DNA from: Penicillium oxalicum
Taxonomy: Eukaryota; Ascomycota; Eurotiomycetes; Eurotiales; Aspergillaceae
NCBI RefSeq assembly: GCF_001723175.1
Contig: NC_064652.1
Coordinates: forward strand, 248,001 to 312,000
DNA: 64,000 bases
Direction: 5' to 3'
Made by a program: the position numbers and the translations under genes. Numbering within the stretch: position 1 is the stretch's first letter; each line of letters opens with the position of its first letter. Below are positions 54,094-64,000 of the stretch, one piece after another. Under the pieces are notes generated by a model that did not search any database, was not told the origin of the DNA, and was given only the letters and a program-made list of their open reading frames with translations.

Positions 54094-55266
54094 ATGGTGC
54101 TGTTGCAGTCTCTCATTCCGCCGGCATGGTTTGCTGTCTCTAGTGCAGTCTTCTTCGTGTCTATTCACCTCCCTATCAAAAGTCGACTATACCTCTCGCC
54201 GTTTCTGATCGGGACCGCCATCTTGTCTCTCCGTGCGAGTCCCTACCTCACATGGCTTACCGGGATGAATGTGCTGTGGGCACTTTTTGCTTGTATCTGG
54301 ATTCAACATGCAGTGGCGGTTCTCTATTTTGACCAACTCAAAGTGCCACCGACTGCATCTTCCTGGCTCTCAACATACAAGATCTGGAATGATCCTCGGC
54401 GTCAAGTCAGTCGGGGAATACCCGTGCAGCAACAGAGCCCACCCCGTCCGCCCAGTCGGATCAAATTCACCTGTTATCGACTTGGCAAGATCTTACTATG
54501 CTGGACTCTCCAGCTATTCATCGTGGGACCTCTAGTCCCGTTCTACTTTGGCTTTACAGCGCAAGATTTCTCCCCCTCGCGTCAAACGTTTCTCCGCCGC
54601 TGTCTGTCCCTCGTTCACCAAGCGCCGCCAATCACTCTCCGTGAGATCCAGATCCGGCTCTTCCTCTCCGTATACTGGATCTGGATCGCTTATCTGATGC
54701 TCGACCTGTGCAATTTCTTCCTGGCCGTTCTCTTCAGTGTGATCCTCCGTCTCGATCCCCCAGAGGAATGGCCCCCTCTCTTCGGCAGTCCCCGCCAGGC
54801 ATACAGCATCCGTCGCTTCTGGACAAAGTTCTGGCACCGCCTCACCGTACCCTGTTGCGCTGCCTCTGGCAAGCAAATCACCCGCCATCTCATCGGTATG
54901 ATTCCCGGATCCCGCAGCGAGAAGGTCTTTGTCGCATTCTGGACCTTTTTGCTCTCGGGATTGTGCCATGTCGTGGCGGATTGGCAAGCTGGTGAGCCGT
55001 GTCATCCAGGTGATGACCTCCTCTTCTTCGTGGCCAATTTCGCGGCTATCGCGCTGGAGTTGATGGTCGTACCGAGGTTGAAGTCACGAGTTAAGAGGTA
55101 TTGTGCGGATGAGAAAGTTGCCCGGTTGGCGGGGTCTGGTTGGGTTGAAGTAGTTGTGGGATATGTGTGGGTTCTGGCGTTTTTCTTTTGGATTACCCCC
55201 AAGTGGCAGTACCCTAAGCTTCATGCTGTTTTGATACAAGCTGAGCTGGACTCCGGTGTGATATAA
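54094..55266 (+). CDS. Wax-synthase-type MBOAT acyltransferase
   Basis: Single exon of 390 residues, with about eight hydrophobic segments (for example WFAVSSAVFFVSI, MNVLWALFACIWIQH, LQLFIVGPLVPFYFGF, WIWIAYLMLDLCNFFLAVL, VVVGYVWVLAFFFWIT). The wax-synthase-like domain is marked by PPLFGSPRQAYSIRRFWTKF followed by WHR, and the candidate catalytic histidine is in LLSGLCHVVADW (about 290-300). Fungal members of this group acylate alcohols, often terpenoid or steroid-like hydroxyls, in secondary-metabolite clusters. No polyketide synthase, terpene cyclase or other core gene lies in this window, so the acceptor is unknown. The C-terminus is membrane-embedded and the enzyme probably sits in the ER. 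Confidence 0.82.
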   Translation: MVLLQSLIPPAWFAVSSAVFFVSIHLPIKSRLYLSPFLIGTAILSLRASPYLTWLTGMNVLWALFACIWIQHAVAVLYFDQLKVPPTASSWLSTYKIWNDPRRQVSRGIPVQQQSPPRPPSRIKFTCYRLGKILLCWTLQLFIVGPLVPFYFGFTAQDFSPSRQTFLRRCLSLVHQAPPITLREIQIRLFLSVYWIWIAYLMLDLCNFFLAVLFSVILRLDPPEEWPPLFGSPRQAYSIRRFWTKFWHRLTVPCCAASGKQITRHLIGMIPGSRSEKVFVAFWTFLLSGLCHVVADWQAGEPCHPGDDLLFFVANFAAIALELMVVPRLKSRVKRYCADEKVARLAGSGWVEVVVGYVWVLAFFFWITPKWQYPKLHAVLIQAELDSGVI

Positions 55267-57452
55267 GGATGTGAGGATGAGAAGATGGAGACACAACGGT
55301 GCTACGCGATTCGTGAGATTGATTGATCAGTAACAGCTTTTGATGCTTCTCGGTGTAGGATATTTACAAAGAGTACACTGAGATCATACGGATCGGATAT
55401 TCTGTCAGCAGCATTCGTCCTCTACTATAGACCCACCAGCGCTTTGAGGACTGCAGGAATTTGTTCTTTGTGTTGATAGTAGAATTCACGTAAGCTCGGA
55501 TATGAGACTTGGTAGTCGGCAGAGTTGGTGATAGATGAATTGGATCAGGTAGATGACTAGATATGGCTAGGGGTGATAGTTCAATATTGGCTAGATCTTC
55601 CAGGGAACAGAGTATCAGACTAGTTGCATATCGACTGAGAACTGGCGCACTTTGAGTAGACGCTGTGTGAAATCCTCGAATATCATCTGTTAGGACTCTC
55701 GTTGGGTAGGCCCGACCGCCCGAGACATGGACGCAACGATTGGAAAACGGAGTGTTCTTTTTATTCAATCGCGCCCCGCCTGTGCCCTGATGGACTGGGG
55801 CCAACCATTTCTCAATAAAAAAGTAGAATAATTCGAATGAGGGTCTTGGTACTACGTAATAATCCCAATCGGCCACTCTGCTGCCCTACTACTGCATCGA
55901 CGAGGTGGAGGCACCTCTTTATTTAAATAAGTACTAAAGGGCCCATCCGCGCGCTGATGCGATGATACTCACTCTTCTTCTGTTTAATAAGAGTGCCCGA
56001 CTGAATTCCATCCAATCTGCTCTCGACACTCGTACAAGTCTTCAACTCCACCGCCGTCCGTCTCCACAATTCTCAGTCGGTCAGAGATAGACACCTGAAT
56101 CATACAACCCAGAGAGAGACTGAACCGCTTGACTTTGCAATCATTGTTCTAGTTTCCTCGCCGAGAAAAAAAACGCTCATCTCGACGATCTTCGCAGCCT
56201 TGGCGTGCACAAGTCTCGACTCTATCATTGAAACTCGTACAGACATGCTCGGCTGGCTTCGACGACTCCTCGGCTCCGACCAAGCTGCACAGGAACGGCG
56301 AGAGCAGCAGCGACGGGGACGACAGCGAAGTAGACAGATGCGCGCCCGCGACCGAGAACTTCGCAAGGGCCCCGGAGGCAGCAAAACCAAGTCAACTTTC
56401 TTCTGGGGATCGCCCGGGGTCTCTGAGCCGGTCCATCAAAAGCAGCTCTTCCGGGAGTAAAAGGGATTTGAAGTGGTCTCGTTCACTCCACTCTGTGGTC
56501 TGCTTCTTTGTCGCCATAGGCACATTTCTTGTTTTTTTCTGTTTCCTTTCCGCGTGAATGTTCGAGATTTCTGCAAGCGGGGTTTCCGTGGTCGATTCCT
56601 ATCTCGCGATCGCCTTCAGTTTGCCAGATTATTTGCAGAGTCGCATCCAGATGGGCTCGGCAAAGCTATCGTTCAAGATCCATCTTGCGAGGGTTGGGAA
56701 CAGTCCAAATGCATGGCGAGGGCACGATATATCATGGTACGCACACCAGGAGGAAGAATCTTTGTCTCGTGAGCAACAGGGATCTTTGATCTGCATAGCT
56801 TGCCTCGTACCCCCAAAGGACCTCGGAAAACTAGATCAGTGTGTGAAACGGGATCCTTGCTCTCGCGGGCGACGCGTTCCTAGATTTGTACATGATGGAG
56901 TACAGTACTGGGAGGCTCGAGCTCTTGGTTCTCGTCGAGGTAGCTTGTCACGACTCTGTCAGTGCATCGTCTATGCCGGGGCAAAGTCGGACCTTTCCGT
57001 TTCGAAACTCAAGAGGACCACGAATTGTGTGAGAGAGCCGATGAGGGGGTCCAGGGCGGAGGAACATAAGGCACATCCAGGAGGGCTGCGACCGGGAAAC
57101 TCGACGGGTCATGAGCAGTAAAAGATACACCAAAGAATAGGCAGTTTGTTACAAGGCGTTGAACAACCTTTTTGTTTTCCTTTGTGGTATAGATGATGCT
57201 GTCTTGACTTCGCACCCTACAAGGCCCATTCGAGTCAAGTGGAGAGGGGAGGCTTGTCTGGTTCCTCGGTTGAATTTCCCCAGGAACCTGGGGTATCACA
57301 TGTCAAGTCTACATTCCGTCATCTTGCACTCGCCTCTTATTCCTCTTTTGCTCCGATCATAGTCCCTGCAACTTTACCTTCCAGCGCCGCCATCCGAGAG
57401 GTCATGTACAGCCCTGGCTCTGGCTGATCAGAGAAGCCCGTTTGTCGTCGTC
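55267..57452. other. 2.2-kb spacer with weak open frames
   Basis: A minus-strand frame (55364-55876, 170 codons) has no motif and an uneven composition; I do not accept it. A plus-strand frame from 56245 (71 codons) is listed separately as doubtful. The last few hundred bases should contain the ABCD promoter. Confidence 0.4.
56245..56460 (+). CDS. Doubtful small basic protein
   Basis: A 71-residue frame beginning MLGWLRRLLGSDQAAQERRE, strongly basic and glutamine/arginine-rich, ending QKQLFRE. The region before it (about 56000-56100) is C/T-rich and leader-like. An overlapping frame in another phase is also open over the same bases. I recognise no family; it may be a short amphipathic-helix protein or a chance frame. 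Confidence 0.25.
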   Translation: MLGWLRRLLGSDQAAQERREQQRRGRQRSRQMRARDRELRKGPGGSKTKSTFFWGSPGVSEPVHQKQLFRE

Positions 57453-59907
57453 ATGGCTGTACAGTCCAAACTGCTGCCGCCCGACCGCTCCGTGAAGCAG
57501 ATCCTCTCCAGCCTCACCTCGGTCTACCTACGACATCGAACTGGCATCTCCCGCACCGTCTACCTCGCTCTATTTGCCGCGCTTGCGAAACGAATTCATA
57601 ATGCTATCTCGGAACAGAAGGCTGCGACACAGCATGTCGAACTCCGCCGCCGGCCCGGCACCAGCTCACTGGGGGATGCAGAACAACCCCGAAAGAAGCG
57701 GGTAGAGATCAATCGGGAGTTTTTCAAGAGCCTGCTTCGTCTTCTGAAAATCGTGATTCCGGGATGGCGAAGCAAAGAGCTGCGACTGCTTGTCAGCCAT
57801 AGCGTCTTCCTTGTGCTGCGCACTCTCCTGAGTTTGTATGTCGCCGAGTTGGACGGGCGGCTCGTGAGCAGTCTCGTGCGGGGAAAGGGGAAGGACTTTT
57901 TGCTCGGCCTGGTGTGGTGGATGATTGTCGCTGTGCCTGCCACATTTACAAACTCAATGGTAAGGAGTCGTCCGCCGCCCATTGAATATCGTTATTGTTG
58001 AACTTTTGGAAGCTGGCCGGACCGCGACCGTGACCGTGGCGCGCTTTGGGAACGATGAACTAACCAGTCGATCTCTGTCTTACGTCTTAATAGCTTTCCT
58101 ACCATCAATGCAAGCTTTCCCTGAGCTACCGGAAACGACTGACCGATTACATCCACGACAAGTATCTGTCCAACATGACCTTCTACGCCATCTCTGCACT
58201 AGATGATCGGGTGAAGAACCCCGACCAACTCGTGACGGTGGACGTGTCGCGCTTTTCTGACAGCTTAGCGGAACTGTACTCGAACCTCGCCAAACCGATC
58301 CTTGATATGTGCATCTACAATTACACCCTATCCAAAAACGTTGGCGGAGAGGGGTTATTCATCATGAGTCTGCTCGTGCAGCTCTCGGCCAACGTAATGC
58401 GCATGTTGACCCCGCCCTTTGGCAAATATGTCGCCGACGAAGCTCGCCTCGAGGGCGAGTTCCGCTTCCTCCATTCCAGAGACTGATCGACTATAGTGAA
58501 GAGATCGCCCTCTACCACGGCCATGAAGCGGAGAAAGACACTCTCGACAAGGGTTACTTCACCTTGATCAAACACGTCAATCGTATCCTCCGACGGCGTC
58601 TGTATCATGGATTCATGGAAGATTTCGTGATCAAGTATTTCTGGGGGGCACTCGGCCTAGGTCTCTGCAGTATTCCCGTCTTTTTCAAGATTCCGGGACA
58701 GGTGACGCAGACTATGGGAGATCGGACAGAGAGTAAGTAATTGCCGTGCCTTTTCCGCCGGAGGGAATACGGGAAGCCGCAGCAATGTCTAACTTCAACA
58801 ACATAGGCTTCGTGACGAATCGCCGGATGCTTTTGTCCTCATCGGATGCGTTCGGTCGACTCATGTTCTCTTACAAGGAGATTTCCGAGCTCGCCGGATA
58901 TACCTCGCGGGTCTCGTCGTTGCTGGAAGTCATGGATGATTTGACTGCCGGGCATTTCGAAAAGAAGCTGGTCTCATCGGCATCGACTGAAGAGAATGCC
59001 GCGGTGCTGTCTGGCCGTGGAGTGGTGATGGAGAGTGAGTCGATCGAATTCACCGAGGTGCCCATCGTCTCGCCCAACGGGGATGTTTTGGTTCGGAAGC
59101 TGTCCTTCACCGTCCACCCCGGTGATCACCTGTTGATTGTCGGGCCCAACGGGTGTGGAAAGTCCTCTCTTTTCCGCATCCTGGGTGGGTTGTGGCCCGT
59201 GTACGGGGGCACGGTGAAGAAGCCTCGTTTTGAGGACATCTTCTACATCCCCCAGCGGCCATACTTGTCGCGCGGAACCTTGCGACAGCAAGTGATCTAT
59301 CCCGATGGGGTGCGTGAGATGCGCGCCAAGGGTATCACGGATGCCGACCTGTATGATATTCTATCTGTGGTCGAGATTGCCTCAGTAGTAGATCGCCCGG
59401 GAGGCTGGGATGCGGAGGAGGAATGGCGCGATGTTCTGTCGGGAGGTCTGCAGCAGCGCATCGCCATGGCGCGACTCTTCTACCATCGACCCAAGTTTGC
59501 CATTCTGGACGAATGTACCTCGTCGGTGACGCTCGAGATTGAAAAGGTCATGTACGAAACAGCGAAGAAGCTGGGTACGACGCTGATGACGGTCTCGCAC
59601 CGCCGCAGTTTGTGGAAGTACCACCAGAAGATCCTGCAGTTTGACGGTCAAGGCGGCTATGTCTTTACCGGGCTGGACTGGGAGCGACGATTGAAGCTGG
59701 AAGAGTAAGATTCCTTCTCCCCTCCACCGCAGCAGTTGCACTCCTCACCAGACTTGTGCGCTTGTTCGGTTCCTTTTTCGAGATGTCAATGTCGGTGATT
59801 TGGCTAACATGTCTCCCTCTTCGTCTAGTGAGAAGGACGAACTGGAACTACAATTGCGAGCAGTGCCGGAACTTGAACGACGAGTGGCCGAGTTGACGGC
59901 CACCTAG
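57453..59907 (+). CDS. Peroxisomal ABC half-transporter (ABCD/Pxa), frameshifted
   Basis: ABCD-family half-transporter that imports fatty acyl-CoA into peroxisomes for beta-oxidation (yeast Pxa1/Pxa2, human ABCD1/PMP70). Exons 57453-57959, 58094-58732, 58807-59704 and 59829-59907. The membrane part shows [22 protein letters not shown] and the [10 protein letters not shown] motif. The nucleotide-binding domain has Walker [11 protein letters not shown]-loop [11 protein letters not shown], a signature [15 protein letters not shown], Walker [13 protein letters not shown] and switch histidine TVSHRR. At about 58484-58490 the frame shifts: HSR is followed by an in-frame stop, while [18 protein letters not shown] continues in another frame. 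Removing two bases (the extra GA of AGAGA) restores a reading frame and makes all later splice phases fit. Either a real mutation or a sequencing error. Confidence 0.88.
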
Positions 59908-62055
59908 ATGCCACCTCCCCCTTAGTACAAGGACCGACGACTCTATAGCCCTCATCCACGTCGTTCTGTAGATCCGGGAATCCAGTCGATATTGTCTGTC
60001 TTTGCAACCTCGATTTTAGCCTTATACACAATGCACAACGGCCTCAAGACAAGTCTTTGTTCCCCGCTTCGGCAGAAAGCCCTGATTATCATTTCTCCTA
60101 CCCACTCTATTCAGAGCTGTTTTGGTCTTTTTTCCTTTTTTTCTGCTTGATCGGGATCCGGTTTCTTCTTTCTTCTTCCAATCGTCTCACGTCTTGTGAT
60201 CCCCGATTGTCCCACTGGCTCTCCTGTCCGACTGACCGCCTGCGGGTCCACCGCTTACCACAAACGGCGCCCCGTTGAACGCCAAATGACGTGAACAAAC
60301 TCCACCTTTCACCGCCCCAGTGGGCCAATCCCACGAGGTCATCGGGAGTCGGAATTCCCACCTTGGATGTCTTGTTTTCTGTTCTGCGCCTCTCGCAGTC
60401 CGGATTCTCCGTCGGGCTCTCATTGGGGCTCGAGTCGTTGCCCTTCTTGATCCTCTTGTTCTTCAGCTCTCCGGTCACCAGTGCCACCCTGCCATGCTCA
60501 CAGACGGCCCATCCCCCCCCGTCTTGCCCCTCGGCTAGCCGGGCCTAAGTTCTCTTAGACCGTCTGGGTCGGCCGAGTGGCCAATCAGCCACTCTGTCAG
60601 TGACACTTGTCTCCCCGAGTCCGCCGTGTCCGAGGCTCGCCCTGCTGCGTCCCCTTTTCTGTTGGTCCGTCGCGGGGTTGGACTGCGGGTTGGACAGCGG
60701 GCTTTGATGGCATCTTGGCAGGCTTCCCAGAGGGTCAGAGATAAGAGAGGCGCCAGAGAGCGAGAGAGGGGAGGCGGGGGGTGGGCTTCGGAGGCTTGAA
60801 GGAGGCTTGCGCGCCGCAGGTTTTTGGGCGGTCGTCCATCTGCCCTGCCCACTTTGCCTCACCCTTTCCACCGGCCCTCCATCGACAGTAATAAGCTAAT
60901 CTCGGACCACCGTGTACACCGGGCTGCCGCTCGTGAATGGTGATGCTGCTCAACGTACATTGCATTGCACAACGCAAACGCAGAGAAACACAGAGAGTCA
61001 TCGAGAGGGAGAGCGTCAAGTTTGACAGATGCCAGTCCCGACGATCAAAAAAAAAACGCAGCCCGTGCCTCCGCACCGACCCACCATGTGAATTCTAGCC
61101 CACATCCCCCTGTCGCTCTCTCTCGCTCTCACGTCTGTCTCCATGTCATTGTTTCCCCCATGCTGGAAACTCTGGAGGGGCCTGGTCGTGGGTCCTGGAC
61201 TGAACCTGCTACATAGAGAGGGGTCCGATTGTCCGCGGCCAGCGAAGATTGTAAAGTCCTGTCGCGCACAGAGTACAAGGACGTGCATATTTGTTACGAC
61301 ACAGTCGGAGGAGGAGTAGTCGTGGCTACACACTACAGAAGTGTCACTCTGGAGCGTACCAGATCCATCACTCGTGCATCCTCGAACCTCCGAGAGTACA
61401 AGCCGTCGATATGTTTTGTGTTTTCCCGAGTCCCAAACTTTGTGTAGATCTGGATCGGAGGCTACGTCATTGCGGCGGCTTAACCTGTTCTGGATGTATA
61501 TCTTGTCGACTCCGAACCACCAGTTCTTCGGGACCCCAATTTTTCACGAGTCCATGTCATTTGAAGAGAGGGGTCAAATCAACTTGACCCAAAAAAAAAC
61601 CTCTTCCCAATTCGGTGTCGCCATCGTGTCCTTGTTCACGGTCTGATTGTCGTTGTCTGGTCCCCTGGCAGCCAATTGAGGGGTTTGATGGACTCTCGTG
61701 TCCCTCTCTATCCACAGTCTAGAGCCCGTTCCACCAGAGGTGCTCCTCCTTCTGGGCTTACCTGGTTGACAGGTAGGAACAATGATGACTGGCCTTGATC
61801 TGTGATGAGTTCCAATCGGTTGGCACATTGGGCCTGGTTTTTCTTTTCTTCTCCTGATATTAATTTATATATTTTTGGAATTTTAGTTTTAAGCCTGGCC
61901 TACCTCCTCTTCTCTGCCGGTTTTTCTCTCCTTCGTTTCCTTCTTCTTCCCCTCCACTCCCCCGCCTTCAACACTTTATCCTAGACTTTTTTTTCTTTTC
62001 TGGAGTCTTTGACTTGTTGGTGATTTCCATCGATTCGATAACGTATATACACATC
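59908..62055. other. 2.1-kb spacer before HAD gene
   Basis: No accepted gene; open frames reach 126 codons but overlap on both strands and lack motifs. The final 250 bp are T/C-rich (61830-62030), leader-like, and lead to the HAD-gene ATG. Confidence 0.45.
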
Positions 62056-63624
62056 ATGAGTCCTTCAATGCCGCCTAACTCGCAGAAGCGGAAGATTATC
62101 ATCTTCTCCGGTATGTCTGGTCGTGCTTCTCAATCCCTTCCCCTTCCTCTTCCCTTCCCTTCCAGCCTGCTCTCCCAATCCATCGGCTCAGATAGTCCCG
62201 CGACGAGACCCCTCACTGCAGCATTCAATGGGTCGGGCTCGCGTATGATTGAGATCGGACAGGCGGGCTCTTCCTCGAGATTGTCTACGCCGAGTCTTGA
62301 ATACGTGTGTCATGCATTGTCTGTCCAGAGGATGAACCCGAACAGAAAGAAAGAAAGCCAAAAGGAAGACAAAAACCACAAATGATCACCTTGCCTGATT
62401 TCCTCCCAAGCCCCCTCCAAGCCTCCAGCGTGGTCATTCGATACCCAGGCCTATTTCAAAGATTCAGATCCCAGCAGCAAAGTGGCAAATTCCTAAAATG
62501 CTAATTCTGTGCCTTGCTCCCCTCCCCTTTTTACAGACTTCGATGGCACCATCTTCATGCAAGATACCGGCCACATCCTCTTCGACAGCTTCGGCTGCGG
62601 CGCAGAGGAGCGCAACAAGCTCGACGAGCAGATCAAGACCGGCGAGCGATCCTTCCGCGACGTCTCCGAGGAGATGTGGGGATCCCTCAACGTCCCCTTT
62701 GACGACGGCTTCGTCGTGATGGAAAAGTCACTCGAGATTGATCCTGGATTCCGGGAGTTCCACCAATATTGCGTTGAGAACGGGTTTCCCTTTAATGTGA
62801 TCAGTGCGGGATTGAAGCCCGTTCTGCGCCGGGTGTTGGATACCTTCCTCGGCGAGAAGGAGGTATGTTTTGAATGAGAGACGATCGTTCCAGTCCCGTC
62901 TGTCTAACCTCAACGGTTTTCTGTTCTTTCCTTCTAGGCCTCCTCAATCGACATCGTCGCCAACGACGCCATCATCGATGGCTCCTCCTGGAAACCCGTC
63001 TGGCGCCACGATAATGAACTCGGCCACGACAAGGCCCTCTCCGTCAACGAGGCGCGCGCCCGTGCCCAACTCGAATGTCTCCCTGACGAGATGCCCCTGA
63101 TCGTCTTCATCGGCGACGGTGTCTCCGATCTGGCCGCCGCTCGTGAAGCCGACGTGCTCTTTGCCCGTCGTGGCCTCCGTCTTGAGGAGTACTGCCTTGA
63201 GCACAAGATCGCATATACCCCCTTCGACACCTTTGCCGATATCAAGCGCGAGATTGAGGCCATCAGTCGTGAGGATCAGCACAAGACCGGTGGTGTCGGC
63301 AAGCCGGTGCGGTATAACCCGCGTGCGAACATGTGGCGTCGCATTTCTTCCAAGGAAGCGGTACGTTATCTTCTTTTCCGAAATCTTTCTTCTCGTACCT
63401 CTTGATGGGAATGGGTGTAAATGGTGGTGTTTGTTACGTGCAGAACTTTTCCCTGGAAACATTTGACTAATCTCTCCCATCGCCATCATTAGGTCCCTAC
63501 TTTGATGGCCGCCGCAACTCCCTCCAAGGAAGAAAAAATGTTCCTTTGGCCCGAGACCTTTACCGAATTGAAGCCCCAGGCTACCATCCAGGAGGCCGAG
63601 GAGCCCGTCACTACGGCTGCTTGA
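62056..63624 (+). CDS. HAD-family phosphatase, Pyp1-like
   Basis: Haloacid-dehalogenase phosphatase like yeast Pyp1 (YNL010W), reported to dephosphorylate polyol phosphates. Exons 62056-62110, 62537-62862, 62938-63360 and 63493-63624 give 311 residues. Motif I FSDFDGTIF is completed at the first splice (nucleophile Asp and acid Asp), motif II lies in NVISAGLKPVLRRVL, motif III is the lysine in ELGHDKALSV, and motif IV is FIGDGVSDLAAAREADVLF. The cap region follows GCGAEERNKLDEQIKTGERS. The first intron (426 bp) is long for a filamentous fungus. The C-terminal 45 residues after the last splice are low-complexity and not conserved in yeast. Probably cytosolic. Confidence 0.92.
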
Positions 63625-64000
63625 AGATCTCTTTTTTTTTTCTCTCATCAAAGTAGAGCAGACCCAGACCACGGCAGCGCTGATCTTGACTTTCTCCACG
63701 CATATACATGACGACTTGCCCCTCCCTCCCCCAACCCCTTGAAACAGAAACAAGGGAAACAGAAAAAAGAGCAAAAGAACACAAAAGGATACAAAGACAT
63801 ACCAAGACCCGAAAAGAAAAAGAAGAAGAAGAAAAAAAGCAGCATACTTTCAGGCTCGATGATTGAGTATCAAGGATGTCACCGGTCACCGGGCTCTTCC
63901 ATCAATGATGTCTGGGTATATGTCTCATTCTTTTCTTTTTCTTTCTTCTTCTTTTTTCCCATCCATTTTGGAGGGGAATCCTCTCTTATCATTTCAAGAT
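63625..64000. other. 3' flank of HAD gene
   Basis: Contains the presumed 3' untranslated region, including T-rich (63631-63640) and A-rich (63745-63840) stretches. An antisense frame over 63611-63889 is low-complexity and not accepted. The window ends here without another gene start. Confidence 0.45.

Noticed and set aside
55364..55876. 170-codon minus-strand frame
   Set aside because: No recognisable motif or signal, no leader-like sequence and no introns or homologue in memory; left unannotated.
1..64000. CRISPR arrays, tRNA or rRNA genes, intact transposons
   Set aside because: No regularly spaced repeats, no tRNA T-loop words with matching stems, no rRNA-like sequence and no transposase or reverse-transcriptase motifs were found by eye; a software scan could still detect small tRNAs.

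Overview
The window looks like a stretch of nuclear chromosome from a filamentous ascomycete, most likely a eurotiomycete (Aspergillus/Penicillium type). The evidence is intron-split genes with short GT..AG introns (mostly 45-135 bp) and CTAAC/CTGAC-like branch points, T/C-rich leaders before start codons, monocistronic genes on both strands, and protein families that are typical of Pezizomycotina. I saw no CRISPR array, tRNA or rRNA gene, and no intact transposon. All exon joins were worked out by hand from reading frames, splice sites and remembered family motifs; no alignment was run.

Layout, left to right. 0.3-2.6 kb: an eight-exon Trk-type potassium transporter. 2.9-3.7 kb: a short F-box protein. 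3.7-7.3 kb: no convincing gene. 7.3-8.7 kb: dihydroorotase (pyrimidine synthesis). 8.9-19.3 kb: a run of minus-strand genes: kinetochore Mis12/Mtw1, CENP-X/Mhf2, a Poa1-like macrodomain phosphatase, an internal-MIF-domain protein, a small MJ1316/DUF504 protein and tRNA-dihydrouridine synthase Dus1. 20.1-21.7 kb: a WRAP73-like WD40 protein, divergent from Dus1. 22.2-22.9 kb: ribosomal protein eS25, with Tbf1-like and Cbf1-like sites in its promoter. 23.3-24.2 kb: a cytochrome-b5-like MAPR protein. 24.6-26.0 kb: the Rag GTPase Gtr2. 27.4-29.3 kb: a COG0523/ZNG1-type metallochaperone GTPase. 30.4-31.4 kb: a short-chain dehydrogenase. 31.8-34.0 kb: an ACP6-like histidine acid phosphatase with two micro-exons. 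34.4-38.0 kb: long-form tRNase Z. 38.7-40.5 kb: a bZIP transcription factor.

The right third is sparser. 40.5-46.6 kb is a stop-rich gene desert. After it come a LURP-one/Tubby-like protein (46.6-47.4 kb), a small secreted cysteine-containing protein (48.8-49.4 kb), a divergent Sec11-like signal peptidase (50.3-50.9 kb), a 3.2-kb spacer holding a possible P450 relic and a 30-G run, a wax-synthase-type MBOAT acyltransferase (54.1-55.3 kb), a peroxisomal ABCD half-transporter with an apparent frameshift (57.5-59.9 kb), and a Pyp1-like HAD phosphatase (62.1-63.6 kb).

Most genes are unrelated housekeeping functions, as is usual in fungal chromosomes. Loose themes are chromosome segregation (Mis12, CENP-X, WRAP73), RNA processing and translation (Dus1, tRNase Z, eS25, perhaps the MJ1316 protein) and nutrient/metal sensing (Trk, Gtr2, ZNG1). 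I see no biosynthetic gene cluster and no clear novel multi-gene system. The items most worth a second look are the Sec11-like paralogue, the MIF-domain protein, the ABCD frameshift, a tight cluster of seven GATA sites near 27.03-27.11 kb, and the micro-exon genes.
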